64,000 bases of DNA from Dasypus novemcinctus (taxonomy: Eukaryota > Chordata > Mammalia > Cingulata > Dasypodidae), in NCBI RefSeq assembly GCF_030445035.2, contig NC_080677.1:930001-994000 (forward strand), read 5' to 3'. Every line of letters begins with the position of its first letter. Position 1 is the stretch's first letter. Below are positions 54,466 to 64,000 of the stretch, piece after piece. The position numbers and the translations under genes were made by a program. The notes under the pieces were generated by a model, which searched no databases, was not told the origin of the DNA, and saw nothing but the letters and a program-made list of their open reading frames with translations.

Positions 54466-54545
54466 TTTATTGAGGGAGAGGCAACAGTTTTATAGGGGCT
54501 GGGGAAGGCTGATTGGTCGAAGCCATGCCCTGTTCTGATTGGTTG
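54466..54545 (-). promoter_or_regulatory. Promoter and polyA signal of the solo LTR
   Basis: Minus strand: CCAAT boxes complementary to GATTGG at 54537 and 54511, TATAAAA near 54490, AATAAA at 54471-54466. Any transcript would run toward lower coordinates. Confidence 0.6.
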
Positions 54546-55076
54546 CCGGCGAAAGGTCAGTGGGCGGTACTGGACGGGGGAGGGGTGGTGGTTAGGGATT
54601 GGCTGTCGCTGTTGCTGGGGGAAAGGGCAGGGTTTAGGGATTGGTGGCTGCTGTTGCTGGGGTGGAGGGCAGACTTGAGTTTCCCGCCCATGCCTGGTGT
54701 TGCTGCTGTCGGGGGAGGGGAAAAGGGCAGACTGGATTTTTTCCGCCCACGCCTGGCTGTTGCTGCTGTCGGGGGAGGGGAAAAGGGCAGACTGGAATTT
54801 TCTGCCCTGCGCCTGCGCAGGGAGAAAGAGGAAGAAGGGTGTCGCCCCACAAGGCATCGTGTGGCGCCATCCGGGAGGAGGGGCTGCCGCGGAAGCATAG
54901 CTGCCGAGAAGGGGAGACCCGAGGGCACTCTGCACCCATGCCGAGCTTCCTTCAGGGGTGGCGGTGAGTCCGACCAGCCACCCTATTATGGGGGCAGCGG
55001 AATTAGGCCTACCGCGGCCGCTCCCCTCGCCAGGCCAGCAAACCACACTTCAGCCCGAGGGGTGACCGCAGACCTC

Positions 55077-55480
55077 AGAGAAAGCGACATTTGAGTAAAA
55101 GTCTAAGGAAGGTAAGGAAGGAGAACATTCTAGGCAAAGAGACCAGCAGCTTGCAAAGGCCCTGAGTCAGTGCCTGGTACATCAGAGGAATGACCAAGAG
55201 ATCAGAGCCACTGTAGAGAAGGAGCAAAGGGAGAGGAGAAGGGGCTTTCTAGGGCAGCAGGGCAAATTGGACAGGGCCTTGCGGACCTTGGTGAGAACTG
55301 TGCTTTACTCCAAGGGGGTTGAGAGGTCACTGGAGGTTGTGAGCAGAGGAGTGTCATCTTTGACAAGAGCCCTCTGGCTGTGGCAGTCAGAGAGAACAGT
55401 TCAGAGGGGGCACAACAATCCACGTGGGAGACAGAGGTGGCCTGGGACAAGGCAGTCGCAGTAGTCAGACTGTGGCTACA
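55077..55480 (+). mobile_element. L2 fragment, right of the solo LTR
   Basis: GACATTTGAGTAAAAGTCTAAGG, GAACATTCTAGGCAAAGAGACCAGCAGC, GCAAAGGCCCTGAGTCAGTGCC and GGGTTGAGAGGTCACTGGAGG follow the L2 consensus in order and continue from 54126. Confidence 0.75.
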
Positions 55481-55699
55481 ATGAGGGACCATGTATGGGG
55501 GAAGAAAGGAGTGGAGGTTATCATGAAAGCTTCAGTCTGAGCACATGGTAAGAACTGTTATTAATGAGATGTAGCTGGGGTACACGACTAACCATCTAGA
55601 GAGGGAAAAGTGATTTCTCTCTCACATGAAAGGGTAAGATATATTTCATATGGATTGAAGAGATAAAATTAGTAAAAATCCCATAAGGAATTTAAAGAA

Positions 55700-56290
55700 A
55701 ATGTACGTAAACCTTTATAGATTTTGGACATGAAAAATATCACAAAATATCCACTGGATTTGGCAACTGGGACTGTTTGAAGCTGGGTGGACCAGATCAA
55801 GTCATTACAGCCAAACCATTCCTGTGTTTGTAAACCTATTTTAGGTGGGACCTTTTGATTAAATGACCTCAATTAAGGACCTTTGATTAGGGTGTGTGGC
55901 CCAGGGTGGATCTTAATCCTCTTCCTGGAGAGCTTTATAAACAGAGGAATAAAAAGCCACAGACACAGAAAGAAGTTTCAGAGACAGAGAGGAGCCCAGA
56001 AGGTGGGAGAGAAGGCCTCAGGAGCCGAGGATGCCATTTTAGCCAGAAGCTGAAAACAAGGCCCAGAGGAGACAAGCAGACACTACCATGTGCCTGATCA
56101 CCCACAGCTGCAGCTCAGTGAAAGCACATCTTTAGATGATGCCTCCGTGTGCCTGATTGCCCACAGCTGCAGCTCAGAGAGACAGCATCCCTGATGATGC
56201 TTTGATTCGTGATGGCCTCAGAACAGTAAGCTTTTAATCTAGTAAAAACCATTGTTAATGCCAACACATTTCTGGCCTATTGCTTTGGTA
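55700..56290. repeat. Interspersed repeat with an internal duplication, family not named
   Basis: Contains TTAGGGTGTGTGGCCCAGGGTGG, CTTTATAAACAGAGGAATAAAAAG, and two adjacent copies of a ~62-bp unit (GTGTGCCTGATTGCCCACAGC and GTGCCTGATCACCCACAGC, 56090 and 56152). Similar in style to 31285-31725. Probably an old LTR or DNA element. Confidence 0.45.
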
Positions 56291-57175
56291 GCATTTCACA
56301 AACTAAAACATCAACATGTAGGTCATTGGTGCAGTGGTGACACAAAAGTTCTTGGAGTGGGTTCTGGAAAGATTGGGAGGAGGGAAGCTGGAGGTAACAA
56401 GTATATAGTGTCGACAACACTCTAGAGAGGAACAGTTGGAGGGAAACATGGGGTCAAAAGAAGGATTTATTTTTAAGATGGGGGAAGTAACAGATCCAGC
56501 AGAGCATTCCAGCAGAGAGGGAGAAATTATTGATGCAGGGGAGAGAGACAGAGAGAGAAAGAGAGTATAAAGAAGAGGGGTGGGATCTGGTGAACAAATC
56601 GGTAGCCAGAAGGACAAGATTCTGTGGTCTCAGGGAGGTGGGTAAGTGTGAGGAGGAGCCTGTGGGAGGTCTCCCCCAATTGCTTCCATTTTCTTGGTGG
56701 AATAGAAGTCAGGTGATGAGAGGAGGGAGGTGTGGGAGTTACTAAAGAGCCTATGACAGCAAACTAGGAGAGATGGAGCACAAGAGCTTCTGAAGCCAGG
56801 GAGTGCTGGGTTCCCTTGGTACTTGGCTATGTTGCATAAAAAAATTTAAGAAGATGCTGGTTTAGTTAGACCAGTAAAAAGAACTTATGGAAAATGGAGG
56901 AAAAGAACAGAGCTTGCTTGAGAAATGGGAGAGAGAGATGGAAATATACACAGAGATTTGGAGTGGGCTCCTCTAGGCAGGAGTTACCTTTTAAACTATT
57001 AATTATTCCTCCCCCTTGCTAATGCTAAAGGGAGGGGCCCCAGCTATTACTGGTTACCCCACCAATGGTGGGGGCCAATGGTGAAGACTGTTTGGAATAT
57101 CTGGGACCAAGGGGAGGTCCCAGAAAGAGAAACTGGGCCTCAAGGCTAAGCTCAAGCTCTCAGCAAGGTCTTGCT
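56291..57175. other. No recognisable feature
   Basis: Purine-rich on the plus strand (GAGAGAGA run near 56535-56570). No gene found. Confidence 0.4.
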
Positions 57176-57240
57176 GCCATGTTGTCTGTCGACCATGTTG
57201 TCTGTTAACCATGTTGTTGGTCGGCCATGTTGTGATGCAT
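57176..57240. repeat. Four CCATGTTGT repeats
   Basis: CCATGTTGT occurs four times, separated by 8-11 bases of CTGTCGA/CTGTTAA-type spacer. Confidence 0.75.
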
Positions 57241-60200
57241 CTTCTCAGTTCCCTGGCTAACCTGCTGCGGTCCTGCATGAGGACTTACTCAAGGCCAATC
57301 AGTTTGATAATATGTTTCTCTCCATCCAAATTCAGTTCCATGACTTCAAGTGCAGGTAATGATGCAATTAGAACATACATACAGGCATACAGATGCTACC
57401 CTGCCCTGCTGGTCTCCCAGGCTTCTTTCCCATTTTTACTTTGAACTGAACTGGCACTTATTCCTCTTTAGCTAATGAAAGAGAGGTTGGGTCCAAGGAG
57501 TAATGGGAGAAGAATGGGGACAGGGAATTGCACAAATTAAGGCATCTTGTCCCTGTCACAAATGAAAGAATTAAAGAAACCTCAAAGGTGGCAGAAAACA
57601 TTAAAAATAAATATAAAGTTGGCGTACTTGTTGCATATAAATTTTGACATAAAGATAACATTTTGTGAAATTGATCAGAAACTAAAATTGGCCTCTTGTG
57701 AAATCACACCGCCAGCAGAACAGAACTGTAGTGCTTAAGCACATTTACACAAATGCTAACCTCTCAGGAGGTAAACTCAACTTGGATTTCACAATTGGTG
57801 ATATCCAATACGCCAGAGTTTATTGCTAAATTCTTTATTGACACTACAATTTCCATACTCTCAGCCTCCATTTTGTGTGTGTGTTTCATTTTAAAAACCA
57901 ACAAAACTGAACTGTTCTTTCAGGGTAAGTATCTCAGTAAAGAAGGAATGCCGTTACTCCAAATGGCCCCTGGCTGCGTGAAAGGCGATCGTGTTTTGTT
58001 TCATGGAGATCTGAGGAGAGGGCCCCCTGCACACATGCTCTCTGCTAGAAAGGGGAAGGGGCAGGGGGGCTGCAGGACTGGGCAGGAAGGGTTTCAAAAG
58101 CCAGACCCTCTTGCCCACACGACCACTCTGAAATGCCACGGAGGCGGGAAACCGTCATCTACTTAAACCGTGAGCTCAAGAAGAGGGAAGGAGTTTGAGT
58201 GACACGGCTCCAGACAGGCTGCTGTCACTTTCGGTGACACAGACCTGCTGTGCAGGTTTTACTATTAAGTCAGGTTCTTGAGCTAACTCCCTGGTTCACT
58301 TAGGAAATTGGTCTGTGATAGTGGATTTCTCCTTTTAGTTTTATGCCTTTACGTTAGATTCTGTCAATAAATCATGAGATTCGTAAATGGAAGCTACTTC
58401 CTGAGAGCTACCAGCTTTGGATCCCCTTAGTAACATCTCCATCAGAGCTTTGGATCAGAACAGCAGGGTGGGTGCAAGGGAGGAAGCTTCATTTAAAAAA
58501 AATCCAAGGAATAAGCCCTGCGATAAGGACTGCAGCAGATGGGGTAAATTTAAGAGTTCCAGGGCTTGTGTTAGTGACGCATTCTGCACCTGGATCACTG
58601 GGGAGACTACACAATAAAGCGGCAATCACTTGTACAGAAATCATTGCCTCTCCTTCGTTTTGCATAAATTTAATTTTATGCTGTTGAGTCTCTGGTGTAG
58701 CTTGCTAAAGATGAGCCTGCATGGGTTTCAAAGAGATCTCAAATTCTTCAAAGCATATACCAATTATAAATCTTACATTTATCGACCTGGAGAAACAAAG
58801 AAGCAAATAAAATTCCTTTGTGTTCCAACTTTAATATGTTTAACAAAACCTGTGTAACTAACTAAACCAACCCACAAACAAAAAAACCAAAGGAAAAAAA
58901 ACCCTTAGTGCAATTTAACACACACTTACTGAGCCCCTCCCACACCAGCTGAGCGCTGAATGGCCCACCCCCACCTTCTTTTTCTTTTTTTAAATTTCAG
59001 CTTCTCTTTAAAGAAAGATTGTTTTCCAATCTTCCTTGCACTCAAATCTATTTTATCAATGCCAGCTGACTTGCCAGGACCAAAAAAAAAAAAGTTGCCC
59101 TCCGAGTGTGCCTGCAATCTATTATTCCATTGAAATGCTGCTGCACTGATTCACAGCAAGAACAATGCAAACATGGGAGTCTGGAGAAGGGAGAGAGAAA
59201 GCACTGAGGTGTCTCTTTAAAAATAGCAGCATTCTTTTCTCATTATAACAATTGTGAAAGCTCCTTGAAGAAAACTTGTAAAAAGAAGTAAATATGCAGT
59301 ATTTTAAAATGTACTATCTAGAGATAGTCATTGTTAAGAAATAGGTGTTTTTCTTCTAATCTTTTATAAAACAGGCTCATGCTGCAGATAGTTTTGCATC
59401 ATGATGGCTTTCGGCCACATCGTCATCCTCGTGTAAATACACCTTTCCAGTCTCAAGATTTGCCAAAAGGAAGCCTCACTCAGATAAAGCGTGTACTGTC
59501 TTCATAAGGCAAGGCTGCAGGGTGGGTTGACGGACAAGATTCCTTCAGTGCAACTTTGGGTGTGGAGCAGACACTGAATAAGGGCTACGTACCAGGTCAC
59601 AGTTGTGATTACTGCTGTTGTGCTGAAAATAAAGTAGACTTAAAGAAAGAGGGGGCACAAAACACAGTTATTGAGCTAAAGTTGCATTCATGCAGGAGCA
59701 GTGCCTAAAGAGGTTTCTGCTCAAAAGGCTGAATTGGGGAGCAGCTTATAAGGCTGCCTGAGACAAGGGGATGGGGAGGGGTAAGGCGGACACGGTTTAT
59801 GCTCGGTGCGTGCATTCAGTGAACTGACAGCTGTGGGTGCTGTTTGGGCAGGTGTCCTTGAGGCCCAGTTCATTAATCAGCAAGCAGGATGCTGGTGTAA
59901 GATTGTGGCCATCTGGTGAAGATCAGCAGGCCTTACCAGTGTCAGCTGGAACTCTTTGTTAGGGTTCTCCTTCCCGGGCCGGGACAGGGTTTTTTTTCAG
60001 CACCACAAAGGATTATTGGTATGTCAGCGTGCTTCAGTTAGGCTCTGTTTCTTCTTTAGAGTGGATAAAATGGAAGCTCAGCCAAATCAAGATGCTTAGT
60101 AAAATCATTTATCGTTCCAATTTCACACAGCCGAGGTGCCATCCTTTCCTGTGAGGCAAGCTGGTTCTCTGCCATGCTGGGTGGATGGAGAACTTGAAAG

Positions 60201-60655
60201 ACTCCCAGGCCTGGCGGGAAGTCTCTCAGGAGATCGCAGTCTCTGGCCTGCCTGCAGCTCTTGGCATGCAGGGACCGCACCTCCATGGTGCTGCACGGCT
60301 TGTGCAGCTGCAAGGGGCCCCACCTTCCAAAAGCCCACGCATGGTTTAAGGCTTGGCTGTCGCTGACCTGAAAAGCGTCATCGTTTTCTCTCTCAGCGTG
60401 TGCTTAGTAAGTGAGGTCTGGTGGGACAGAGGAGCGTGTACGTGGCCAGAGGAGGCGGCACTACCTCCTTCACATGCAGCGTTACCACATCCCAGGACCA
60501 CCATGCTGGGAGTTCCGAGAGTCTCAGAGTGAGGGAAAGGGGAGGGGGTTACCTCTAACCAGGACTCCTGGTTTGAACCAGACTCTCTTTGAAGGTAGGA
60601 AGAAGGCGTTCTAAGATTCAAGAACTGCCAAAGAACCATATCCTTTCTTACCCAT
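57241..60655. other. Unassigned, no gene recognised
   Basis: Mostly unique-looking sequence. Open frames stay under 140 codons and overlap frames on the other strand. The 137-codon frame at 57753-58166 lacks any domain, and no splice-site bounded exon is convincing. Confidence 0.4.
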
Positions 60656-60659
60656 GCTG

Positions 60660-61035
60660 CTTCCTGCTTTGGTTTCCCAGCTGCTTGGACGAATACCACA
60701 CGAGGGTTGGCTTAAACAGCGGGATGCATCGGCTTGTGGTTCTGAGGCGAGGAAAAGTCCCAGCAGAGACATCGGCAAGGCGAGGCTTTCTCCCCCAAGA
60801 CGGGCCTCCTGGGGCTGGCTGCTGGCGATCCTGGGTCTTTACTTTGCCATCACCGTCCATGACAATGTCTTCTCCTGTCTCCTCTGGGTTCGTTGACTTC
60901 GTGCTTCTTGCTCTTCCTGGGGCCTCATTATCTGTGTCCAGTTTCCACTGCTTTAAGGACTTGGCCATATTGGCTTAAGACCCGCTCTGGTTCAGCTGGG
61001 GCACACCTTAACTAACAGCATCTTCAGATACCCTT
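60660..61035. repeat. Ancient interspersed repeat
   Basis: GGTTGGCTTAAACAGCGGGATGC, GTTCTGAGGCGAGG, GGGCCTCCTGGGGCTGGCTGCTGG: the same family as 22830-23440. Open frames of 106-129 codons inside it are not genes. Confidence 0.5.
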
Positions 61036-62244
61036 TGTACAGAACCAGGGGTTGGGGCCTGAGCATGCATTTTGTGGGGGACAAATTCCCAGCACCTCCC
61101 ACTATGAGCCAACCAGTTCTGCTGAAAATGAAGATGTGGAAGGAGATGGAAGGGCACAGATCCTTTTCCTTTCAGTTCTTCCTTTCTCATCAGTAAGTGG
61201 AAAGAAGAGGGTGTTGCTAAAATGTGCACACACTGAGAAGGAAAATAAAAATAGCTGAGTTAGTTTTGTGCAACATTTCCACTCTTCCGGTAAGAGCAAA
61301 ATAAGTCTGCACCTAGGAGCTGCAGAACATGAATTGTGGCTCTTGGCTCATGAGGAGGTGGCTCTGCATTGCCTTTCTGAGAGCTACTGCTTCCAACAGG
61401 GCACCCTAGCCCCTGGGGGGGACCACCAACAAAGCAGTACTGGGTCTTGACTGGTTCTCACTGGCATGCTGGGTTTTAGGTTTGGGGCCCTATATACCAG
61501 ACATGGTTTTGTACACAGCACTTCCAGGACCTGGATGCTCCCAAAGGAAGGTGGGCCCGGGTGCTCCTTTACCACTGAGAACCGCGTCTCTCAGCCCCTT
61601 TGCACCAGGCCATGGCCGTCTTGCTCCCGTCCAGCTGCACCCCTGCATGCTCCAGCTCTAGAGCTTGGTAATTGTCATATTTTCAGTATAGGTTCTGGAG
61701 AGCCGGCCATTTTTTTGTTTAGGGTTGATTATATAATCCTTGTAACCTATCCTTTACTTATCCTTCAGTCTTACTTATTTATAAGGACAAAACTCAACTG
61801 TCTCCTGGCAATACGTAATTTATTCAGAAGCTAAGGCTTATGAAGCATTTTCAGTCAACAAAGCAATACACCCAAGTTTTCATCTTCTTTAGGTTTTTGA
61901 TGCTACCTTATTAAAAACAGTAAATTTTGCCTCTGATGATTGATATATAGAACTGAACAGAAACAGTCATGGTCCAAAAATACAGTTAGAGAGGTACATT
62001 TAATTTCTTTTTCAGTATTAAAGCCACATTTTCATATTTATAGCAGGTGCTTTGTGCCTTTTTGTTCAGTGAGTGAATGTAAGATGCCATTTTTCAATAG
62101 TCATTGCGCCTTTTAAAACACCTTTTAAAATGTACAATTTATGCCCTGGGGGCAGTTAGCGCTTCTTTGTGTGCACATGTGGGTGTCTGTGTGTGTAAGT
62201 TCCCCAAGAGTAGAGTTCTTTTTTGATTCATTCCAGGTCTTATT
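61036..62244. other. Unassigned
   Basis: No gene. The stretch at 62045-62090 repeats text found at 53812-53871. Confidence 0.4.
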
Positions 62245-62258
62245 TGTAAAACTCACTT

Positions 62259-62715
62259 AAAAAAAAAAAGACTTGCTTATTTCTTCCCACCCACCCCCAT
62301 CCCCTGTTCATTGTCTGCTCTCTGTGTCCTTTGCTGTGCATTTTTCTATGTCTGCTTGTCTTCTTTTTAGGTGGCATCAGGAGCGATCCTGGGACCTTCT
62401 GCAGTATGAGAGAGGCGCTCAGTCTCCTGCGCCACCTCAGCAACCTGGTCTGCTGTGTCTTAGTGTCTCACTTCTGTGTCTCTTTTTGTTGTGTCATCTT
62501 GCTACGCCAGCTTTCTGTGTGGGCCAGCTTGTCACGTGGGCCAGCACACCCGTGTGGGCCATCACGCCGTGCATGCCATCATGCCGCGCAGGCCGGCACT
62601 CCGTGTGGGCAGCTCGCTGCTTGGGCCAGCCTTTACCAGCAGGCCATGGGTGTCAGACCCCGGACCTCCTGTGTGGTAGACGGGGGCCCAATCGCTGGAG
62701 CCATATCTGCTTCCC
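62259..62715 (-). mobile_element. Longer DAS-related SINE 8
   Basis: Flanked by 14-bp duplications TGTAAAACTCACTT (62245-62258 and 62716-62729). On the minus strand it starts GGGAAGCAGATATGGCTCCAGCGATTGGGCC, a tRNA-like head. It has repeated GTGGGCC/GGCCAGC units and a second cluster (AGGAGCGATCCTGGGACC and so on, plus strand) not found in the other copies. An A run, not T, abuts the left duplication. Confidence 0.82.
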
Positions 62716-62729
62716 TGTAAAACTCACTT

Positions 62730-64000
62730 TTAAAGAAAATTGTTGTGCCATTAGAAGGGATTAATCCACCTCCACGTTTTCTATCATCAGTGAGTTTAAT
62801 GAACATGTTGTGTTCCTTCCTTTGAGAAATTAGCAATTAAGGCAGTTCTAACTCCCCTCGTCAGTACACACCTGGCGAGTTAAAATAGACGCCTGCCCCA
62901 CCTGTTGTGCGTGTTTCGGTTCTGTGTAGGTGACCTTCACCTGGGGTTCTGCTCAGGGCTGTGCATTCACTGGAAGAGCTATTTCAGGTAATTTTCTAAG
63001 TGAGATTTTCAGAGACGCCAGCCCCTCAAGCTTTGGCAAAGTCCTCAGATGAGTTAAAATGAACGTGCTCCTACCAAAGCACTCTGCTTGAGAGCCGACA
63101 AAAACACTCCCTTCTTGGGCAGACGTGTTTCAGCACTGCAGCACTGAGCCTGCGATCCGTGCTGGTGGCCTAAGCTCTGGATAAGCCCCGCAAAAGGAGC
63201 CTAGAAACAGCGGCTGAGCTGCGCCGCTTCCTCCCGCGTGCCCGGGCTGTCCTCGGGGAGCGCGGCGCCGCGCTGGCCAGGCCTTCTCTGCAGCCACGTC
63301 TCCAGGCCCCGCTGCTGCCCTCCCTCTTGGTCAGGAAAGCGGCCTCTAGAGCGGGCAACCCTTCTCGCTTGTGTGCTAGTGACTCGCTCTTCAGCAAAAT
63401 CTGTGGGCTGCCAAGGAGAACATCCCATTTAAAACGGATCCTCCTCAAAGTAGACAGATGAGAGGTGCTGGACGAGGGACAGGCGGCTGTCGATTCAGGG
63501 CGATTTCTCCACCCACAGTGAGTTCCTGGAAGGCCGGCGAGGGCCGCCTGAGGACAGAATAGCGCAGTCAGGAGACATCTTCCACATAAGCAGCACCACT
63601 CCACCCTCTCGCAGGAGCTCTGGAATGTCCTCTGCCTGCTGACACGTGCCCTTGGAGGTCTCACGGGCACCTTAGGCTCAGGGTATCCCCAAACGAACCC
63701 TTCATCCGCCCACCCGGGGCTGCTGGAGGCAGAGAGAGTTCAGGGTGATGCCATCTGCTACCCACTTGTCAAGGCCAGTAGCTCTGAGATTTCCTCCCCA
63801 TCTCTTCGCCTGGCTAACTCCTCATCTTTCAGGCCCCTGCTTAATGCTGTAGAGCTTCTCCTGACACCCAGACCGTTTTTTCCCCCTTCCTTTATGTTTC
63901 CTGTACATTTCATGTACACCATCACCACACTAATCAATTATTGTCTAAGTGGATGATTATTTGTTTCATCTCTTTCTCCTGTTAGAATGTAAATACCATA
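62730..64000. other. Unassigned; GC-rich block near the window end
   Basis: 63180-63700 is GC-richer with open frames on both strands (166 codons at 63170-63670, minus). It might approach a host gene outside the window, but no conserved domain, start context or splice pattern supports a gene here. Confidence 0.35.

Larger units (their letters stand above)
54133..55070 (-). mobile_element. GC-rich solo LTR, 938 bp, class II candidate
   Basis: Plus-strand ends are TGCGACGG and GTGACCGCA (TG...CA). On the minus strand a TATAAAA (about 54488-54494) is followed about 17 bp later by AATAAA (54466-54471), with two CCAATC boxes upstream (complements of GATTGGT at 54511 and 54537). The 6-bp duplication and the TATA-to-AATAAA spacing match the two proviruses in this window. 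A block of GACGAGGGGTCGGTCC repeats (54170-54285) lies in U5, and a duplicated GTTGCTGCTGTCGGGGGAGG unit (54698, 54758) lies in U3. All open frames (up to 204 codons) are compositional. Confidence 0.82.

Noticed and set aside
54432-55094. 193-204 codon frames on both strands as proteins
   Set aside because: They lie within the solo LTR and its tandem repeats; low-complexity translations rich in Pro, Ser, Gly and Gln.
63170-63670. 166-codon minus-strand frame near the window end as a first exon
   Set aside because: No conserved domain or start context; the frame on the other strand is open as well.

Overview
This is a repeat-dominated, intergenic-looking window from a placental mammal, most likely an armadillo (Dasypus). 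Seven copies of a roughly 370-410 bp tRNA-derived SINE with A/B-box promoter words, plus a longer relative, look like armadillo DAS-type SINEs, and the L1 3' UTRs belong to one lineage-typical family. These names come from recognition, not from a database search. I found no convincing host protein-coding exon, so the coding capacity is all in decayed mobile elements.

Region 1 (1-14.6 kb) is the most informative. A degenerate 60-bp minisatellite (358-1180) precedes a class II (betaretrovirus-like) provirus at 1348-13887. It has 434-bp LTRs, a Lys-type primer binding site, gag matrix, RNase H/integrase and env remnants, and a 6-bp target duplication CAAACT. A second betaretroviral provirus (6686-12180, 460-bp LTRs, target duplication GGTATG) lies inside its env. 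The inner provirus has a different gag, a type-D/gamma-type env TM remnant and a two-part constitutive transport element (CTE)-like RNA export signal. Although their LTRs, matrix regions and envs are unlike each other, both carry the same ~2.2-2.4 kb AT-rich noncoding module where protease and reverse transcriptase should be. This resembles the organisation of the mouse ETn and VL30 elements. The inner gag also holds a 32-nt exact match to the antisense of the 3' half of tRNA-Lys3, ending at the anticodon loop.

Region 2 (14.6-39.7 kb) is a mosaic of L1 fragments on both strands, mostly minus-strand 3' UTR pieces, with DAS-type SINEs, older L2/MIR/MER5-like remnants, microsatellites and stretches I cannot assign. 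Region 3 (about 39.7-47.4 kb) is one long minus-strand L1 with 5' UTR, ORF1 and a frameshifted ORF2, split by a SINE.

Region 4 (47.4-64 kb) has a rearranged Hsmar1-like mariner (50706-52484) with a SINE inside it. It also has a GC-rich 938-bp minus-strand solo LTR (54133-55070) with 6-bp duplications, sitting inside an L2, then older repeats, an eighth SINE and unassigned sequence. The nestings (provirus in provirus, solo LTR in L2, SINEs in L1 and mariner) give a relative order of insertion. Nothing indicates that any element is still able to move by itself.
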